A stretch of DNA of 64,000 nucleotides from assembly GCF_000018545.1 (NCBI RefSeq), contig NC_012587.1, positions 3,438,001-3,502,000 on the forward strand, written 5' to 3'. The notes beneath the pieces are model-generated. The model saw only the letters and a program-made list of their open reading frames with translations. It made no database searches and was not told the origin of the DNA. This document shows positions 17,196-27,169 of this stretch, piece after piece. The DNA comes from Sinorhizobium fredii NGR234 (GTDB taxonomy: Bacteria > Pseudomonadota > Alphaproteobacteria > Rhizobiales > Rhizobiaceae). The position numbers and the translations under genes were made by a program. Each line of letters begins with the position of its first letter. The first letter of the stretch is position 1.

Positions 17196-20100
17196 TTACA
17201 GCAAAATGCCTTCATGCGCGTTTTTTGTGACACTATTATTGACGCTGACGATCAACTCACCGGTTTTTTTGTCGCGGCTGACGGAAATCCGGTGCGTGGC
17301 GCCGTTCAGCCGGACCTCGGCCGAATAGCCGTCCCAGGCTTCCGGCAGCACCGGCTGGATCGCCAGCCTCTCGCCCCGCTGGCGAATGCCGAGGATCCCC
17401 TCGACGCCGGCGCGGTAGAGCCAGCCCGCCGAACCGGTATACCAGGTCCAGCCGCCGCGGCCGGCAAGCGCGCCCTCGCCGTAGATATCGGCCGCCACGA
17501 CATAGGGCTCGACGCGGTAGTGTTCCGCATCGTCGCGATTGCGCGCATGCGAGATCGGGTTCAGCATCTGGAATGCCCGCCAGGCTTCCTCGGGCCGTCC
17601 CTGGGCGGCAAAGGCCAGCACGACCCAAGTGGCAGCGTGGGTATATTGGCCGCCATTCTCGCGCACGCCCGGCGGGTAGGACTTGATATAGCCAGGATCC
17701 TGCTTGGTCTTTTCGAGCGGCGGCGTGAACAGCCGGACGATGCGCTTTTCCGGATCGACCAGTTCCGCCATCACCGCATCCATGGCGCGCCTGGACCGCT
17801 CCGGGTCGCCCTCGCCCGAAAGCGTGCTCCATGATTGCCCGATCGAGTCGATCCGGCACTCGTTGCTTTCCGCCGAGCCGAGCGGCGTCCCGTCGTCATA
17901 ATAACCGCGGCGATAGTAGTCGCCGTCCCAGCCGGCCTCGTCGAGCCCCCGCTTAAGGATATCGAGGTGCGATTCCCAGAGGGCCGCCCGCGGCTCGTCC
18001 TGACGCTCGCGCGCATAGGGCAGGAAGGCGCGCAAGGCGCCTGCCAGGAACCAGCCGAGCCAGACGCTCGTGCCTTCGCCCGCCTCGCCGACGCGGTTCA
18101 TGCCGTCGTTCCAGTCGCCGCCGAGAATCAGCGGCAGGCCGTTGGCACCGGTGCGCTTGATGGCGAGATCGAGCGCTCGCGCGCAATGCTCGTAGATGTC
18201 GGCAACCTCGTCGGAGATCTCCGGCGTGTAGAAGCTGTCGTGCTGTCCCTCCTCGAGCGCCGGTCCGGTGATAAAGGCCAGCTTCTGATCGAGAAGGTCC
18301 TTCGTCCCCGTGACGGTGCAATAATGGGCGACCGCATAGGCGAGCCAGACAACGTCATCGGAAATCATCGTCCGAACCCCCGCCCCCGAACCCGGCAGCC
18401 ACCAATGCTGCACGTCGCCTTCGACGAACTGCCGGGAGGCGGCGTTCAGCACCTGCGCCCGCGCCAGTTCCGGCCGGTGCGTCAGGAAGGCGAGCGTATC
18501 CTGCAACTGATCGCGGAAGCCAAAGGCACCGCTCGCCTGATAGAAGGCCGAGCGCGCCATGATCCGGCACCCGAGGCTCTGGTAGGGAAGCCAATGATTG
18601 ACCATGTGGTTGAAGGCCCGGTCGGGGGTCTCCACCTTCACGACACCGGTGAACTCGCTCCAGAAGGTCTTTGACGCCTCCAGCACCTTGTCGAAGGCAC
18701 CGGCCCGCAATTCCCCGAGAATGTCCTCTACCTTGTCGCTGCTGTCGGCATCGCCGAGGAAGAAGGTGACCTGCCGCTCGGAGCCGGGCTCGATGCTGAG
18801 ATCCGTCGCCAGCGCCGCGCAGGGATCGCCATCCACTTCGGTCGATCCGGAAAGTGCGCTGCCCGAGAGGACCGCCTCAGGGGCGAGGATCGCGCCGCTC
18901 CCGCCGAGGAACTCCCGGCGGCTCGCCGTATAGCTCGCCGTCTCGCCATCCATCGCGAAGAATGCCGTGCGGCCGGCATAGTCGATGCTGTAGGGATTGG
19001 TCGCAAGCAGCGCCTTGGCGCCTTCCTGCCATTCGCTGAGCACGAAGGGCGCGGTGCGGCTGCGGTTGTTGCCGAGAACCCACTCGGCATAGCCGTAGAC
19101 GCGCAGCTTGCGGGCGGACGAACCGCGGTTGCGGATCGACAGCCGGACGAGCCTTGCCGGCAGCGACCGGTGCACCGTGTGGGTTGCCTCGATCTCGAGG
19201 TCGTCCTGCCTGCTTCGGAACAGCGAATAGCCGAGGCCATGGCGCGCTTCGAACAGCGCCGACTTGCGCCGCGAAAGGGCGGCGTAGGGCGTCAATACCG
19301 AACCGCTCGCCATATCGCGGATGAAGATCGCTTCGCCCGGGCGGTTGACGACGGCGTCGTTGGTCCAGGGGGTCAGCTGGTAGTCGCGCGAATTGCGGCT
19401 CCAGGAGAAGCCGGCTCCCTCGGCCGACACGTGGAAGCCGAAACCCTCGTTGGAAATGACGTTGATCCACGGGTGAGGCGTCGCCTCGCCGCCGCGCAGC
19501 CGCACGACATACTCGCGACCATCCTCCGCAAAGCCGCCGAAGCCGTTCCAGAATTCGAGGTCGTCACCGGAGACGACCGCAGCGGGGCGGCCGGACCTGT
19601 CCTCGATAACCGGCAGCAGCATCCGCGCGCTCTCCTCCGCCTTTTCCGCAGGCTTTGCGTAAAGGGCGGCGGCGCGGGCGATCTGGTCGGTGATCGTGCC
19701 GTTGCGGGCGTGGAAGACGGCGCGCGACGCCGAGATCAGCGTCGACCAGGTCTCCGGCTCCATCAGGTCGCGCCGCACCGCGAAAATGTGCTGGCGCGGG
19801 CCGTCCGAGAGGCCACGCAGCCTGAGATTTTCGCACATCGAATCCAGCGTGTGCTGCAGGTCCTGCGCATAGGACGAGGCGCGCTCGTTGATGACAACCA
19901 GATCGGCGGTGATGCCGCGGGCTCTCAGATACTCCTGCGCGCGCAGCGCCTCGCGGGCGATGCCGAGATCGCCGTCGTCGTTGATCCTCAGGCAGAAGAT
20001 CGGGAAATCGCCGGAGATCGCCAGCGGCCACAGCGCCGCCTGGGTGGCGAGGCCGGCCTTGACGCTCGCCGCATCGGCGCGAAGGTGCATGTCCGGATAG

Positions 20101-23100
20101 ACCAGGTAGCGGCCGAGCATCTGGAAGCTCGCCGCCTCCTTGGAACTGATCCCGACATGGCGCATCTGCACCTGGCTGCGGGTCCAGGCATGGATGAGCT
20201 CATGATTGAACGTTTCCGGGTGGCGGTAGCGGTCGATCGCCCGATCGACGCCCTCACGATCCGGGGCAGCGATCGTCCAGAAGATGACGCTGACCTTCTT
20301 GCCTGCCGGAACCCTGACGACGCGCCGGAGCGCCATGATCGGATCGAGCGTGTAGCCGTCCGTGCCCGACAGGCTCGCCCCCGGGTCGAAGGCGGCGGCC
20401 TCCGAAAGCGTCCGGCCCTGGCCGAGGAAGCGGCGGCGGTCGGTTTCCGCCTGGGTATGGCGATCGCTGCCGGCATTGTCGGTGACGAGATGCGCGACTT
20501 CGATATCCGGATCGCCGGGACCGCGCTTGTTGCGCGACACGCGGATGACATCGCCCTGCCGGCTGATTTCCGTACGGATGAACATCTTCGAGAAGGCCGG
20601 ATGCGAGCTGTCGGCGTCGTCAAAGGACAACACCGGCTCGGCATAGGAGGTGACCTCGATGAACCGGTCTTCCGTGCCCGTATTGAGCAGGATCACCCGG
20701 CGGCCTTCCGCGTCGTGTTCGGTGGCGACGATGCATTCCACTTCGCTCGTCAGATCGCCGACGGTCTTGACGAACTCGGCCTTGTCGTCGCCGAAGCGGG
20801 TCAGCGTCTTCTCGCCTTCGACGCGGCGCGGCTCGGCGGTCGCCGACCACCACTCGCCGTTCACGGTGTCGCGCAGGAAGATGAACGTCCCCGTCCTGTC
20901 TTCCACCGGATCCGGCTTCCAACGGGTGACCGACTGGCCGTTCCAGCGCCCATAGCCGGCCCCGGTCGCCGTCAGCATGATCGAGTAATGGCCGTTCGAC
21001 AGGAAGACCGTCTCGCGGTCCTGCGACAGCGGGTCCTCGATGACCCGGACTTCCGGGCGCAGCAGGTCGGCCTGGCCCTTGCCGAGCGATTCCGGCTCGC
21101 GCTTGGCGGCCATCAGCGGAATGTCGCGCGGCGCCTTCTCCTGCAGCAGCAGCTCCGCCGCCTCGATCACCGGATCGGCATGGAACCATTCGCGCAGCTG
21201 CCCGGTGAAGACAACGTTTGCCACGGCCGCGATCGACATGCCGTGGTGGTGGGCATAGTAGTTGCGAACCACGGCGCATTTCTGCCCTTCGGGCACGCGG
21301 GTCGGCGTGAAATCCACGGCATCATGGTAGCCATAGGCCCCGACGGCGCCGACGTCCCTGAGCCGCGCCAGATTGGCGAGCGCCGACTTCGGATCGTACA
21401 TGCAGGCAAGGATCGACGCATAGGGGGCGATCACCGCATTCTGGCCGAGGCCGCGTTTGAGGCCCAGCGTCGGCACGCCGAAATTCGTGTACTGGTAGGT
21501 AAGCTCGTGGTCGCGGGCGTTGAAGGCGGCCTCGGAGATGCCCCAGGGGGTACCGAGGCGGCGTCCGTGGTTGATCTGCTCCTGCACCACCAGATTGTTC
21601 GTCTGGTTCAGGATGCCGCCCTGCCGCTCCTGCATGACGAGCGGCGGCATCAGATATTCGAACATCGAGCCGGACCAGGAGACGAGCGCACCGCGCGCGC
21701 CGATCGGCACGATCGGCCGCCCGAGCTTGTACCAATGCTCCGTCGGCAGGTCCCCCTTGGCGATCGCAAAGAGACTCGTCAGCCGCGCTTCCGAGGCCAG
21801 GAGGTCGTAGCAGGCCTCGTCGAGTTCGTTGGCGTTGACCCTGTAACCGATCGACAGCAGCCGCCGCTCCGGCCGGAACAGGAAGCTGAAATCCATCGAG
21901 AAGGCGATGTCGCGGGCCCGGTCCTTCAGCACCAGCAGGCGCTGGCGCAGCGCGTCGATCGCGCCGAGATCGAAGACGCCGTCGGCGATATGCGCCTCGC
22001 AGGTCGCCACCAGCGAGCTTGCCCATTTCGCCACCTCGCCGCTTTGGGCGGTGCGCACTTCATGGTCGAGATTGACGGTAAGCTTGTGCATGTCGCGGGC
22101 GAGCACCGCCAGGTTGATGACCCGGATCGAGGCGAATTCGTGCTCCCGCTTGACCGCGGCGAGCGCGTTCTGGAACCCGGCGATGCGCTCTTCGATCAGC
22201 CGCCTGAGCGGTCGCACCGTCTTGCGGTCGTCCGGCAGCTCGTTCAACACCTCGGCGAGAATCGCCGCGACATCGCCGATGCCGTCGAGGCTGCCCTGGA
22301 CATGGGCGGAAGGCGCCTCGGCCCATTCCCGGCACATGGACGAGACCGAGATCAGGTGGCCGGCGAGATTGCCGCTGTCGACCGACGAAATATAGCGCGG
22401 CTCCATCGTTTCGAGGCCCCGCGTGCGGTACCAGTTGAACAGATGACCACGATATTTCGGCATGCGGTCGATCGTCGCGATCGTCTGCTCGAGCCGGGTG
22501 ATCGTCTCCTCGAAGCCGATCCAGCCGAAGGAGCGCGCCGACATCACCGACAGGAGATAGACGCCGATATTCGTGGGCGAGGTGCGTTCCGCCAGCACCG
22601 GCTGCGGGGTTTCCTGGAAATTGTCCGGAGGCAGGAAGTTCTGCTCGGCGGTGACGAAGCTCTCGAAGTAGCGCCAGGTCCGCCGGGCGATCTTGCGCAT
22701 CTCGTCGATCGCCTCGTCGGAGACGACCAGCTGGTCTTCGGTTTCGGCCGACTGGCTGACGAACCATGCGACCGCCGGCGACGCCGCCCACAGAAGAGCG
22801 AAGGGAATGCCGATGAAGGGCAGCCCGGTATCGGAGATCGCCGCGAGCGCCAGCGAGACGATGGAAAGAGCCGGCGCCGCCCACATGGCGCGGAAATAAT
22901 CGCCGATCGAGCCGTGGCCGGCGCTCTGCACCTGTGCGGCCGTGCGCCATTCGAGCATCAGCTTGCGGCTGACGAAGGTGCGGTAGAGCGACCGGACGAT
23001 CGCGTCCGCCATCATCGCCGCGTTGTGGGCGATGAAGACGATCCGCAAGGCGACCTGCGCATTGGCGGCGCGGATGTCGGAAAGCACCGTATGGATATGG

Positions 23101-25808
23101 GCTCTCGCGACGATATCGTTGCGCCGCGGCATGATTCCGGAGATCAGCGACAGCGTCGGCGCGACGAAAAGGCTGAAGATCAGCACGATCTGCCAGATCA
23201 GCGCATCCGTCGGCTGCATGTAGTACCAGCCCATGACCGAGGCGGCGAGCCAGGCGACGGGGATCAGCGAGCGGCGCAGGTTGTCGTACATCTTCCAGCG
23301 GCCAAGCATGGAGAGCCCGTTCGTCAGGCTGAAGATGTAAGGCAGGAGCTGCCAATCGCCGCGCGCCCAGCGGTGCTGGCGCGACATCTCGACCTCGTAG
23401 CGGGTCGGAAAATCCTCGACGAGTTCGATATCGGTCACCAATGCGCAACGCGCATAGGAACCCTCGAGCAGGTCGTGGCTGAGCACCGCATTTTCTTCGA
23501 TGCGGCCCTTGAGCGCGGCCTCGAAGGCATCGACGTGGTAGAGGCCCTTGCCGGTGAAGCTGCCTTCACCGGTGATGTCCTGATAGACGTCGGAGACCGT
23601 GAAGATATAGGGATCGATGCCGCGGTTGATCGAGAAGATGCGCTGGAAGGCGGAGGCCTCGTTGCCGGTCGTCAGCGACGGCGTGACGCGCGGCTGCAGC
23701 AGGCTGTAGCCGGCGACGACGTTCTGCGTGCGGGGGTTCACGACCGGCCGGTTGATCGGGTGATAGAGCTTGCCGACCAGCTTCGTCACCGCGTCGCGCA
23801 TCAGCCGCGTGTCGGAATCGAGCGTCATGACATATTGCACGCCCTCCGGCACCATATTGGCGCCCTGCAGGAACGAGGTGTCGCGATCGCCGCGCAGCAG
23901 GAGGTTCAACTCGTGCAGCTTGCCGCGCTTGCGTTCCCAGCCCATCCAGACGCCTTCGGCCTCGTTGAAAAGCCGGCGGCGATGCAGGAGGAAGAAGCGG
24001 GTCCTGCCGTCATAGGCGTAACGGGCCGTGAGCGCCGCCACCTCGCGCTTGGCGTATTCGAGCACGTCCGAATCGGCAGGCGTTTCCTCGAACTTGCTGT
24101 CGGCCCAGTCGCTCACCAGCGCGAAAGAGATCTCGCCGCGCGGATTGGCGAGATAGTGAACCTCTAGATTGCGCACCAGTTCGTCGACATGGTCGCGCTT
24201 GGCGATCAGGCAGGGCACCACGACGAGCGTGCGGGCGTCCTCCGGGATGCCGTCGAGAAATTCGTAGCCGACGAGCCGCGACGGTTTGACGAACAGCGTG
24301 ACGAGCGTGTTGAACAGGCCCATCGCGCCCTCGGACGCCGGCAGCGCGAAAAGCAGCAGCATGATCAGCTTGGCGCCGCTCGGAATGTCCATCGGGTTGA
24401 CGAAAACGAAGACGGCGATCATCGCCAGGATGGTCAGCAGGATGTTCGGCCCGGCGATCGCAAACCAGTCCAGCTTGCGCACCAGGCGGACCATCCGCTG
24501 CAGCACCGACGGCGAATAGCCGATCCTTCTCTCGAGGTTTTTCCGCTGTTTGCCGACCAGGAAGGCGCCGACATTCGGTTCCTGCAGCGGCGCCTCGACC
24601 GCGGCGGCGGCCCTTGCCTCGCCGACCATCTCGATCGCCGTTTCGGTGACCTCGTGCTCGCTGTAGCCGGAGCGGCGGGCGAGTTTTTCGATCGTGTCGC
24701 GATACTTGTTGCGCGAGCCGAAGTCGAGTGCCGCATAGTCGGAGCCGTCGCGCAGCGTCGCATCGATCTTGCTGACGCTCTCGAACCAGACGGCCCAGTC
24801 CGTGTCGTCGATCTCGCGCAGGCTGCGAATGATGTTGCTCATCGTCGCATTGCCCGACGACAGGCGGTTCTGCTCCGCGACCAGTGCCTCCTCGACGTCG
24901 GTGCCGCGCTGCTCCAGCCGTTCCTCGATCCAGGCGATGACCGCTCCGGAGGTCTGCGACCCGTCGCGCATGCGGTAGAGAAGCTGGGCAATGAATGTGT
25001 TGTCGGCGGCGAGCGCCTCGGAGTCCGCCAGCAGCGCCCGGCATCGTTCCGGGTCGCTCACGCGGATGATCTGGTCGGCGACCTCGTTCGCCTTGCGCCG
25101 CATGCCGCGCGAGCGTTCGACGCGGATCGCGATGCGTCTGAGGTTTTCGATGAGCGCGAAGCGCAGGATCGACGGCAAGGCCCACAACTCGCCGATCCTG
25201 AAAGTCTCATGCTCCTGGAAGCCCTGCACCATCGCGGTGATGGTCTCGCGCGAGACGGTGCTGTGCGTATGGGCCACATAGAGCCAGGCAAGCGCCATGC
25301 TGCGCGGGATCGTCGTTCCGGAAACCGACAGCGTCGGCAATTGGCGATAGAACCTGCGCGGGAAGTCGCGCCGGACCTCCTGGATCGCTTCCTCGACGAC
25401 GTGGTGGTTGTCGAGCAGCCACTCGGCGGCCGGGGTGATCGAGGCGCCGGCTTCGACATCGGCCGCCGTCGCCCGGTAGACGCGAAAGATTTCCTTCTCG
25501 TTTTCCCGATGCCTGGGGCGGAACTCGAAGGGAAAGAATCCCGGAAGGGAGGAAACCCCGTTTAACGCAAGCTCGGCACCGCAGGCCCTGAGATCGTCGA
25601 TCGAATAATAGGTCGAGCGGATCGAGTCGTTGTAGTCGATCTGCTTCGCTTCCGGTTCGCGCGGTGTATTGGACGACGTCGTATGTTGGAGCATGGGTAT
25701 GGATTCTGGTTCCAACCGGGGTTGATCGGCCCGGTTCTCGTTGATCTGCCGAAGTGGCTGCGGCCCTGAAGATCCAGGCGTCGCCGGCGCGTTTCTAGAC
25801 ACGGTCAT
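17196..25808 (-). CDS. ndvB: Cyclic beta-(1,2)-glucan synthase NdvB
   Basis: A ~2870-residue inner-membrane enzyme that primes, elongates, sizes and cyclises beta-1,2-glucan. Visible parts, counted from 25808: membrane segments near 455-505, 850-905 and 980-1015; a GT84 glycosyltransferase core with LDSDTR near 664 and RQHRWARGDW near 813; a glycoamylase-like domain around 1300-1550 (GYHDAVDFTP); and a C-terminal GH94-type phosphorylase domain with the GGDWNDGMN acid motif near 2568, used for chain-length control. The ATG at 25808 follows GGGGGGA; an in-frame ATG at 25694 gives 2832 residues, the length I recall for S. meliloti NdvB, but has no clear ribosome site. No frameshift or missing domain is seen. 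Confidence 0.95.
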   Translation of the reverse strand: MTVSRNAPATPGSSGPQPLRQINENRADQPRLEPESIPMLQHTTSSNTPREPEAKQIDYNDSIRSTYYSIDDLRACGAELALNGVSSLPGFFPFEFRPRHRENEKEIFRVYRATAADVEAGASITPAAEWLLDNHHVVEEAIQEVRRDFPRRFYRQLPTLSVSGTTIPRSMALAWLYVAHTHSTVSRETITAMVQGFQEHETFRIGELWALPSILRFALIENLRRIAIRVERSRGMRRKANEVADQIIRVSDPERCRALLADSEALAADNTFIAQLLYRMRDGSQTSGAVIAWIEERLEQRGTDVEEALVAEQNRLSSGNATMSNIIRSLREIDDTDWAVWFESVSKIDATLRDGSDYAALDFGSRNKYRDTIEKLARRSGYSEHEVTETAIEMVGEARAAAAVEAPLQEPNVGAFLVGKQRKNLERRIGYSPSVLQRMVRLVRKLDWFAIAGPNILLTILAMIAVFVFVNPMDIPSGAKLIMLLLFALPASEGAMGLFNTLVTLFVKPSRLVGYEFLDGIPEDARTLVVVPCLIAKRDHVDELVRNLEVHYLANPRGEISFALVSDWADSKFEETPADSDVLEYAKREVAALTARYAYDGRTRFFLLHRRRLFNEAEGVWMGWERKRGKLHELNLLLRGDRDTSFLQGANMVPEGVQYVMTLDSDTRLMRDAVTKLVGKLYHPINRPVVNPRTQNVVAGYSLLQPRVTPSLTTGNEASAFQRIFSINRGIDPYIFTVSDVYQDITGEGSFTGKGLYHVDAFEAALKGRIEENAVLSHDLLEGSYARCALVTDIELVEDFPTRYEVEMSRQHRWARGDWQLLPYIFSLTNGLSMLGRWKMYDNLRRSLIPVAWLAASVMGWYYMQPTDALIWQIVLIFSLFVAPTLSLISGIMPRRNDIVARAHIHTVLSDIRAANAQVALRIVFIAHNAAMMADAIVRSLYRTFVSRKLMLEWRTAAQVQSAGHGSIGDYFRAMWAAPALSIVSLALAAISDTGLPFIGIPFALLWAASPAVAWFVSQSAETEDQLVVSDEAIDEMRKIARRTWRYFESFVTAEQNFLPPDNFQETPQPVLAERTSPTNIGVYLLSVMSARSFGWIGFEETITRLEQTIATIDRMPKYRGHLFNWYRTRGLETMEPRYISSVDSGNLAGHLISVSSMCREWAEAPSAHVQGSLDGIGDVAAILAEVLNELPDDRKTVRPLRRLIEERIAGFQNALAAVKREHEFASIRVINLAVLARDMHKLTVNLDHEVRTAQSGEVAKWASSLVATCEAHIADGVFDLGAIDALRQRLLVLKDRARDIAFSMDFSFLFRPERRLLSIGYRVNANELDEACYDLLASEARLTSLFAIAKGDLPTEHWYKLGRPIVPIGARGALVSWSGSMFEYLMPPLVMQERQGGILNQTNNLVVQEQINHGRRLGTPWGISEAAFNARDHELTYQYTNFGVPTLGLKRGLGQNAVIAPYASILACMYDPKSALANLARLRDVGAVGAYGYHDAVDFTPTRVPEGQKCAVVRNYYAHHHGMSIAAVANVVFTGQLREWFHADPVIEAAELLLQEKAPRDIPLMAAKREPESLGKGQADLLRPEVRVIEDPLSQDRETVFLSNGHYSIMLTATGAGYGRWNGQSVTRWKPDPVEDRTGTFIFLRDTVNGEWWSATAEPRRVEGEKTLTRFGDDKAEFVKTVGDLTSEVECIVATEHDAEGRRVILLNTGTEDRFIEVTSYAEPVLSFDDADSSHPAFSKMFIRTEISRQGDVIRVSRNKRGPGDPDIEVAHLVTDNAGSDRHTQAETDRRRFLGQGRTLSEAAAFDPGASLSGTDGYTLDPIMALRRVVRVPAGKKVSVIFWTIAAPDREGVDRAIDRYRHPETFNHELIHAWTRSQVQMRHVGISSKEAASFQMLGRYLVYPDMHLRADAASVKAGLATQAALWPLAISGDFPIFCLRINDDGDLGIAREALRAQEYLRARGITADLVVINERASSYAQDLQHTLDSMCENLRLRGLSDGPRQHIFAVRRDLMEPETWSTLISASRAVFHARNGTITDQIARAAALYAKPAEKAEESARMLLPVIEDRSGRPAAVVSGDDLEFWNGFGGFAEDGREYVVRLRGGEATPHPWINVISNEGFGFHVSAEGAGFSWSRNSRDYQLTPWTNDAVVNRPGEAIFIRDMASGSVLTPYAALSRRKSALFEARHGLGYSLFRSRQDDLEIEATHTVHRSLPARLVRLSIRNRGSSARKLRVYGYAEWVLGNNRSRTAPFVLSEWQEGAKALLATNPYSIDYAGRTAFFAMDGETASYTASRREFLGGSGAILAPEAVLSGSALSGSTEVDGDPCAALATDLSIEPGSERQVTFFLGDADSSDKVEDILGELRAGAFDKVLEASKTFWSEFTGVVKVETPDRAFNHMVNHWLPYQSLGCRIMARSAFYQASGAFGFRDQLQDTLAFLTHRPELARAQVLNAASRQFVEGDVQHWWLPGSGAGVRTMISDDVVWLAYAVAHYCTVTGTKDLLDQKLAFITGPALEEGQHDSFYTPEISDEVADIYEHCARALDLAIKRTGANGLPLILGGDWNDGMNRVGEAGEGTSVWLGWFLAGALRAFLPYARERQDEPRAALWESHLDILKRGLDEAGWDGDYYRRGYYDDGTPLGSAESNECRIDSIGQSWSTLSGEGDPERSRRAMDAVMAELVDPEKRIVRLFTPPLEKTKQDPGYIKSYPPGVRENGGQYTHAATWVVLAFAAQGRPEEAWRAFQMLNPISHARNRDDAEHYRVEPYVVAADIYGEGALAGRGGWTWYTGSAGWLYRAGVEGILGIRQRGERLAIQPVLPEAWDGYSAEVRLNGATHRISVSRDKKTGELIVSVNNSVTKNAHEGILL

Positions 25809-26162
25809 GTGTCCCCCCATCCGCGGTCGTCATCCTGGAGCAGGAAACCCGCGGAAGCAGGCGCCGGCCGGGACTTGGGGCTTAGAGATCGCAAAGCCGA
25901 CGGCGCGTTGGATGTCACGGCCGCGTGCTGCATGAAAGTGGCATTTTTTAGCCGTAGTGCCAGCGGCTTGCAAGGATTGCGAGCAGCGCCCGGGACGATT
26001 TGCGCGGGACTGCCGTGGCGGCAATGCGGCGCGGCGGCACCCTGCCGCTGGCTCGATGAATGCTTCTCTCAAGTCCGGCCCCTTCCTGGTATGCGGCAGC
26101 GTGGCGATCCCCAAGAGGATCGCCCGGAAAGCCGCCCTCCACCCTCCCCGGCAGCGTCGGTT
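25809..26162. other. Gap upstream of ndvB
   Basis: 354 bp between the LysR stop and the ndvB start, both leftward. No gene, tRNA or family repeat is recognised. It presumably contains the ndvB promoter. A short inverted repeat GCGATCC/GGATCGC (about 26103-26122) lies near the LysR end without a T run. Confidence 0.4.
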
Positions 26163-27056
26163 TCAGTCGACCTGCTCGCTGATCCATTCGCGGAAGGCGC
26201 GGCTGATCGGATTTTCCAGTTTGCCTTCCGGTACGACGAGATAATAACTGTTTTCCGTCTGCATCGGTCGGTCGAGTACGATCCGCAGCGTGCCTGCGGT
26301 GAGTTCCTGTTCGATCAGATAGCGGGGCAAAAGGGCAAAACCGAGACCTGCGGTCGCCGCTTCGATCACCATCGAGAATTGGTCGAACCGGTTGCCCCGA
26401 TAGGCGCCGTGATTGTCGACGCCGTTCGCGTCGAACCATTGCGCCCAGAGCTTCGGTCTTGTCGCAAGGTGAAGCAGCGGTCCCCCGCCGATGTCCTCGG
26501 GCCCCTCGACCGAATTTGCCGCAAGAAGCCCCGGACTTGCGACCGGCACGATGACCTCGCTGCACAGATAGCTGCAGGTGGCGCGCGCCCAGACCGGTTG
26601 GCCGTAGTGGATCGCCAGGTCGAAGTTCTGCTCGTCGAAATCGAACGGCGCGGAGCGCGACGCGAGGTTGAGAACCGTGCCGGGAAAACGCCTCAGGAAA
26701 TCGGGCAGGCGCGGCACCAGCCAACGGCTGCCGAAGGTCGGCAGCGAGGCGACGGACAGGCTTGAATCGGCCCGTGCCGAGGCCATGGCGCGCACCATCA
26801 GTTCCTCCGTCTGGTGCAGCAGACGGCGGACCTCCGGCAGGAATTTCTGGCCCGCATCCGAGAGGATCACCCGTTGCCGGACCCGTTCGAAGAGCAGCAC
26901 GCCCAATTGCGTTTCGAGGTCCTTAATCTGCCGGCTGACAGCGCTTTGGGTAAGATTGAGCTCGGCGGCGGCCTGGGTGAAGCTGCCGTGGCGCGCCGCG
27001 CATTCGAAGGCCTGCAGCGTCGTCACGTCGGGAACCAGTCGGCGGCTCAACTTCAT
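26163..27056 (-). CDS. LysR-family regulator (GcvA-like)
   Basis: A 297-residue LysR protein. The N-terminal winged helix-turn-helix (about residues 10-68) has the GcvA-type pattern LQAFECAARHGSFTQAAAEL and TQSAVSRQIKDLE; the remainder is the ligand-binding domain. It is divergent from the lysine-type catabolic operon starting at 27170, with only 113 bp between the starts, so it is the likely activator of that operon in response to a pathway compound. The gap holds ATGATC repeated at 27115 and 27131, within a region where a LysR T-N11-A box would be expected; no clear box can be fixed by eye. Confidence 0.9.
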   Translation of the reverse strand: MKLSRRLVPDVTTLQAFECAARHGSFTQAAAELNLTQSAVSRQIKDLETQLGVLLFERVRQRVILSDAGQKFLPEVRRLLHQTEELMVRAMASARADSSLSVASLPTFGSRWLVPRLPDFLRRFPGTVLNLASRSAPFDFDEQNFDLAIHYGQPVWARATCSYLCSEVIVPVASPGLLAANSVEGPEDIGGGPLLHLATRPKLWAQWFDANGVDNHGAYRGNRFDQFSMVIEAATAGLGFALLPRYLIEQELTAGTLRIVLDRPMQTENSYYLVVPEGKLENPISRAFREWISEQVD

Positions 27057-27169
27057 TCCGGCCTCGCATCAACATAGTCAGAAGCAACGCGATCCAAGCC
27101 CGTCACCTTCGCATATGATCAGAATTAAGAATGATCTTGTCCGTCACCCATAGCGCGAGGCGAGCCCCA

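Noticed and set aside
19170..24167. A 1665-residue open frame on the plus strand across ndvB
   Set aside because: It lies wholly antisense to ndvB, is rich in Arg, His, Asp and Gly from GC-rich codon shadowing and shows no domain; NdvB itself is continuous and recognisable.
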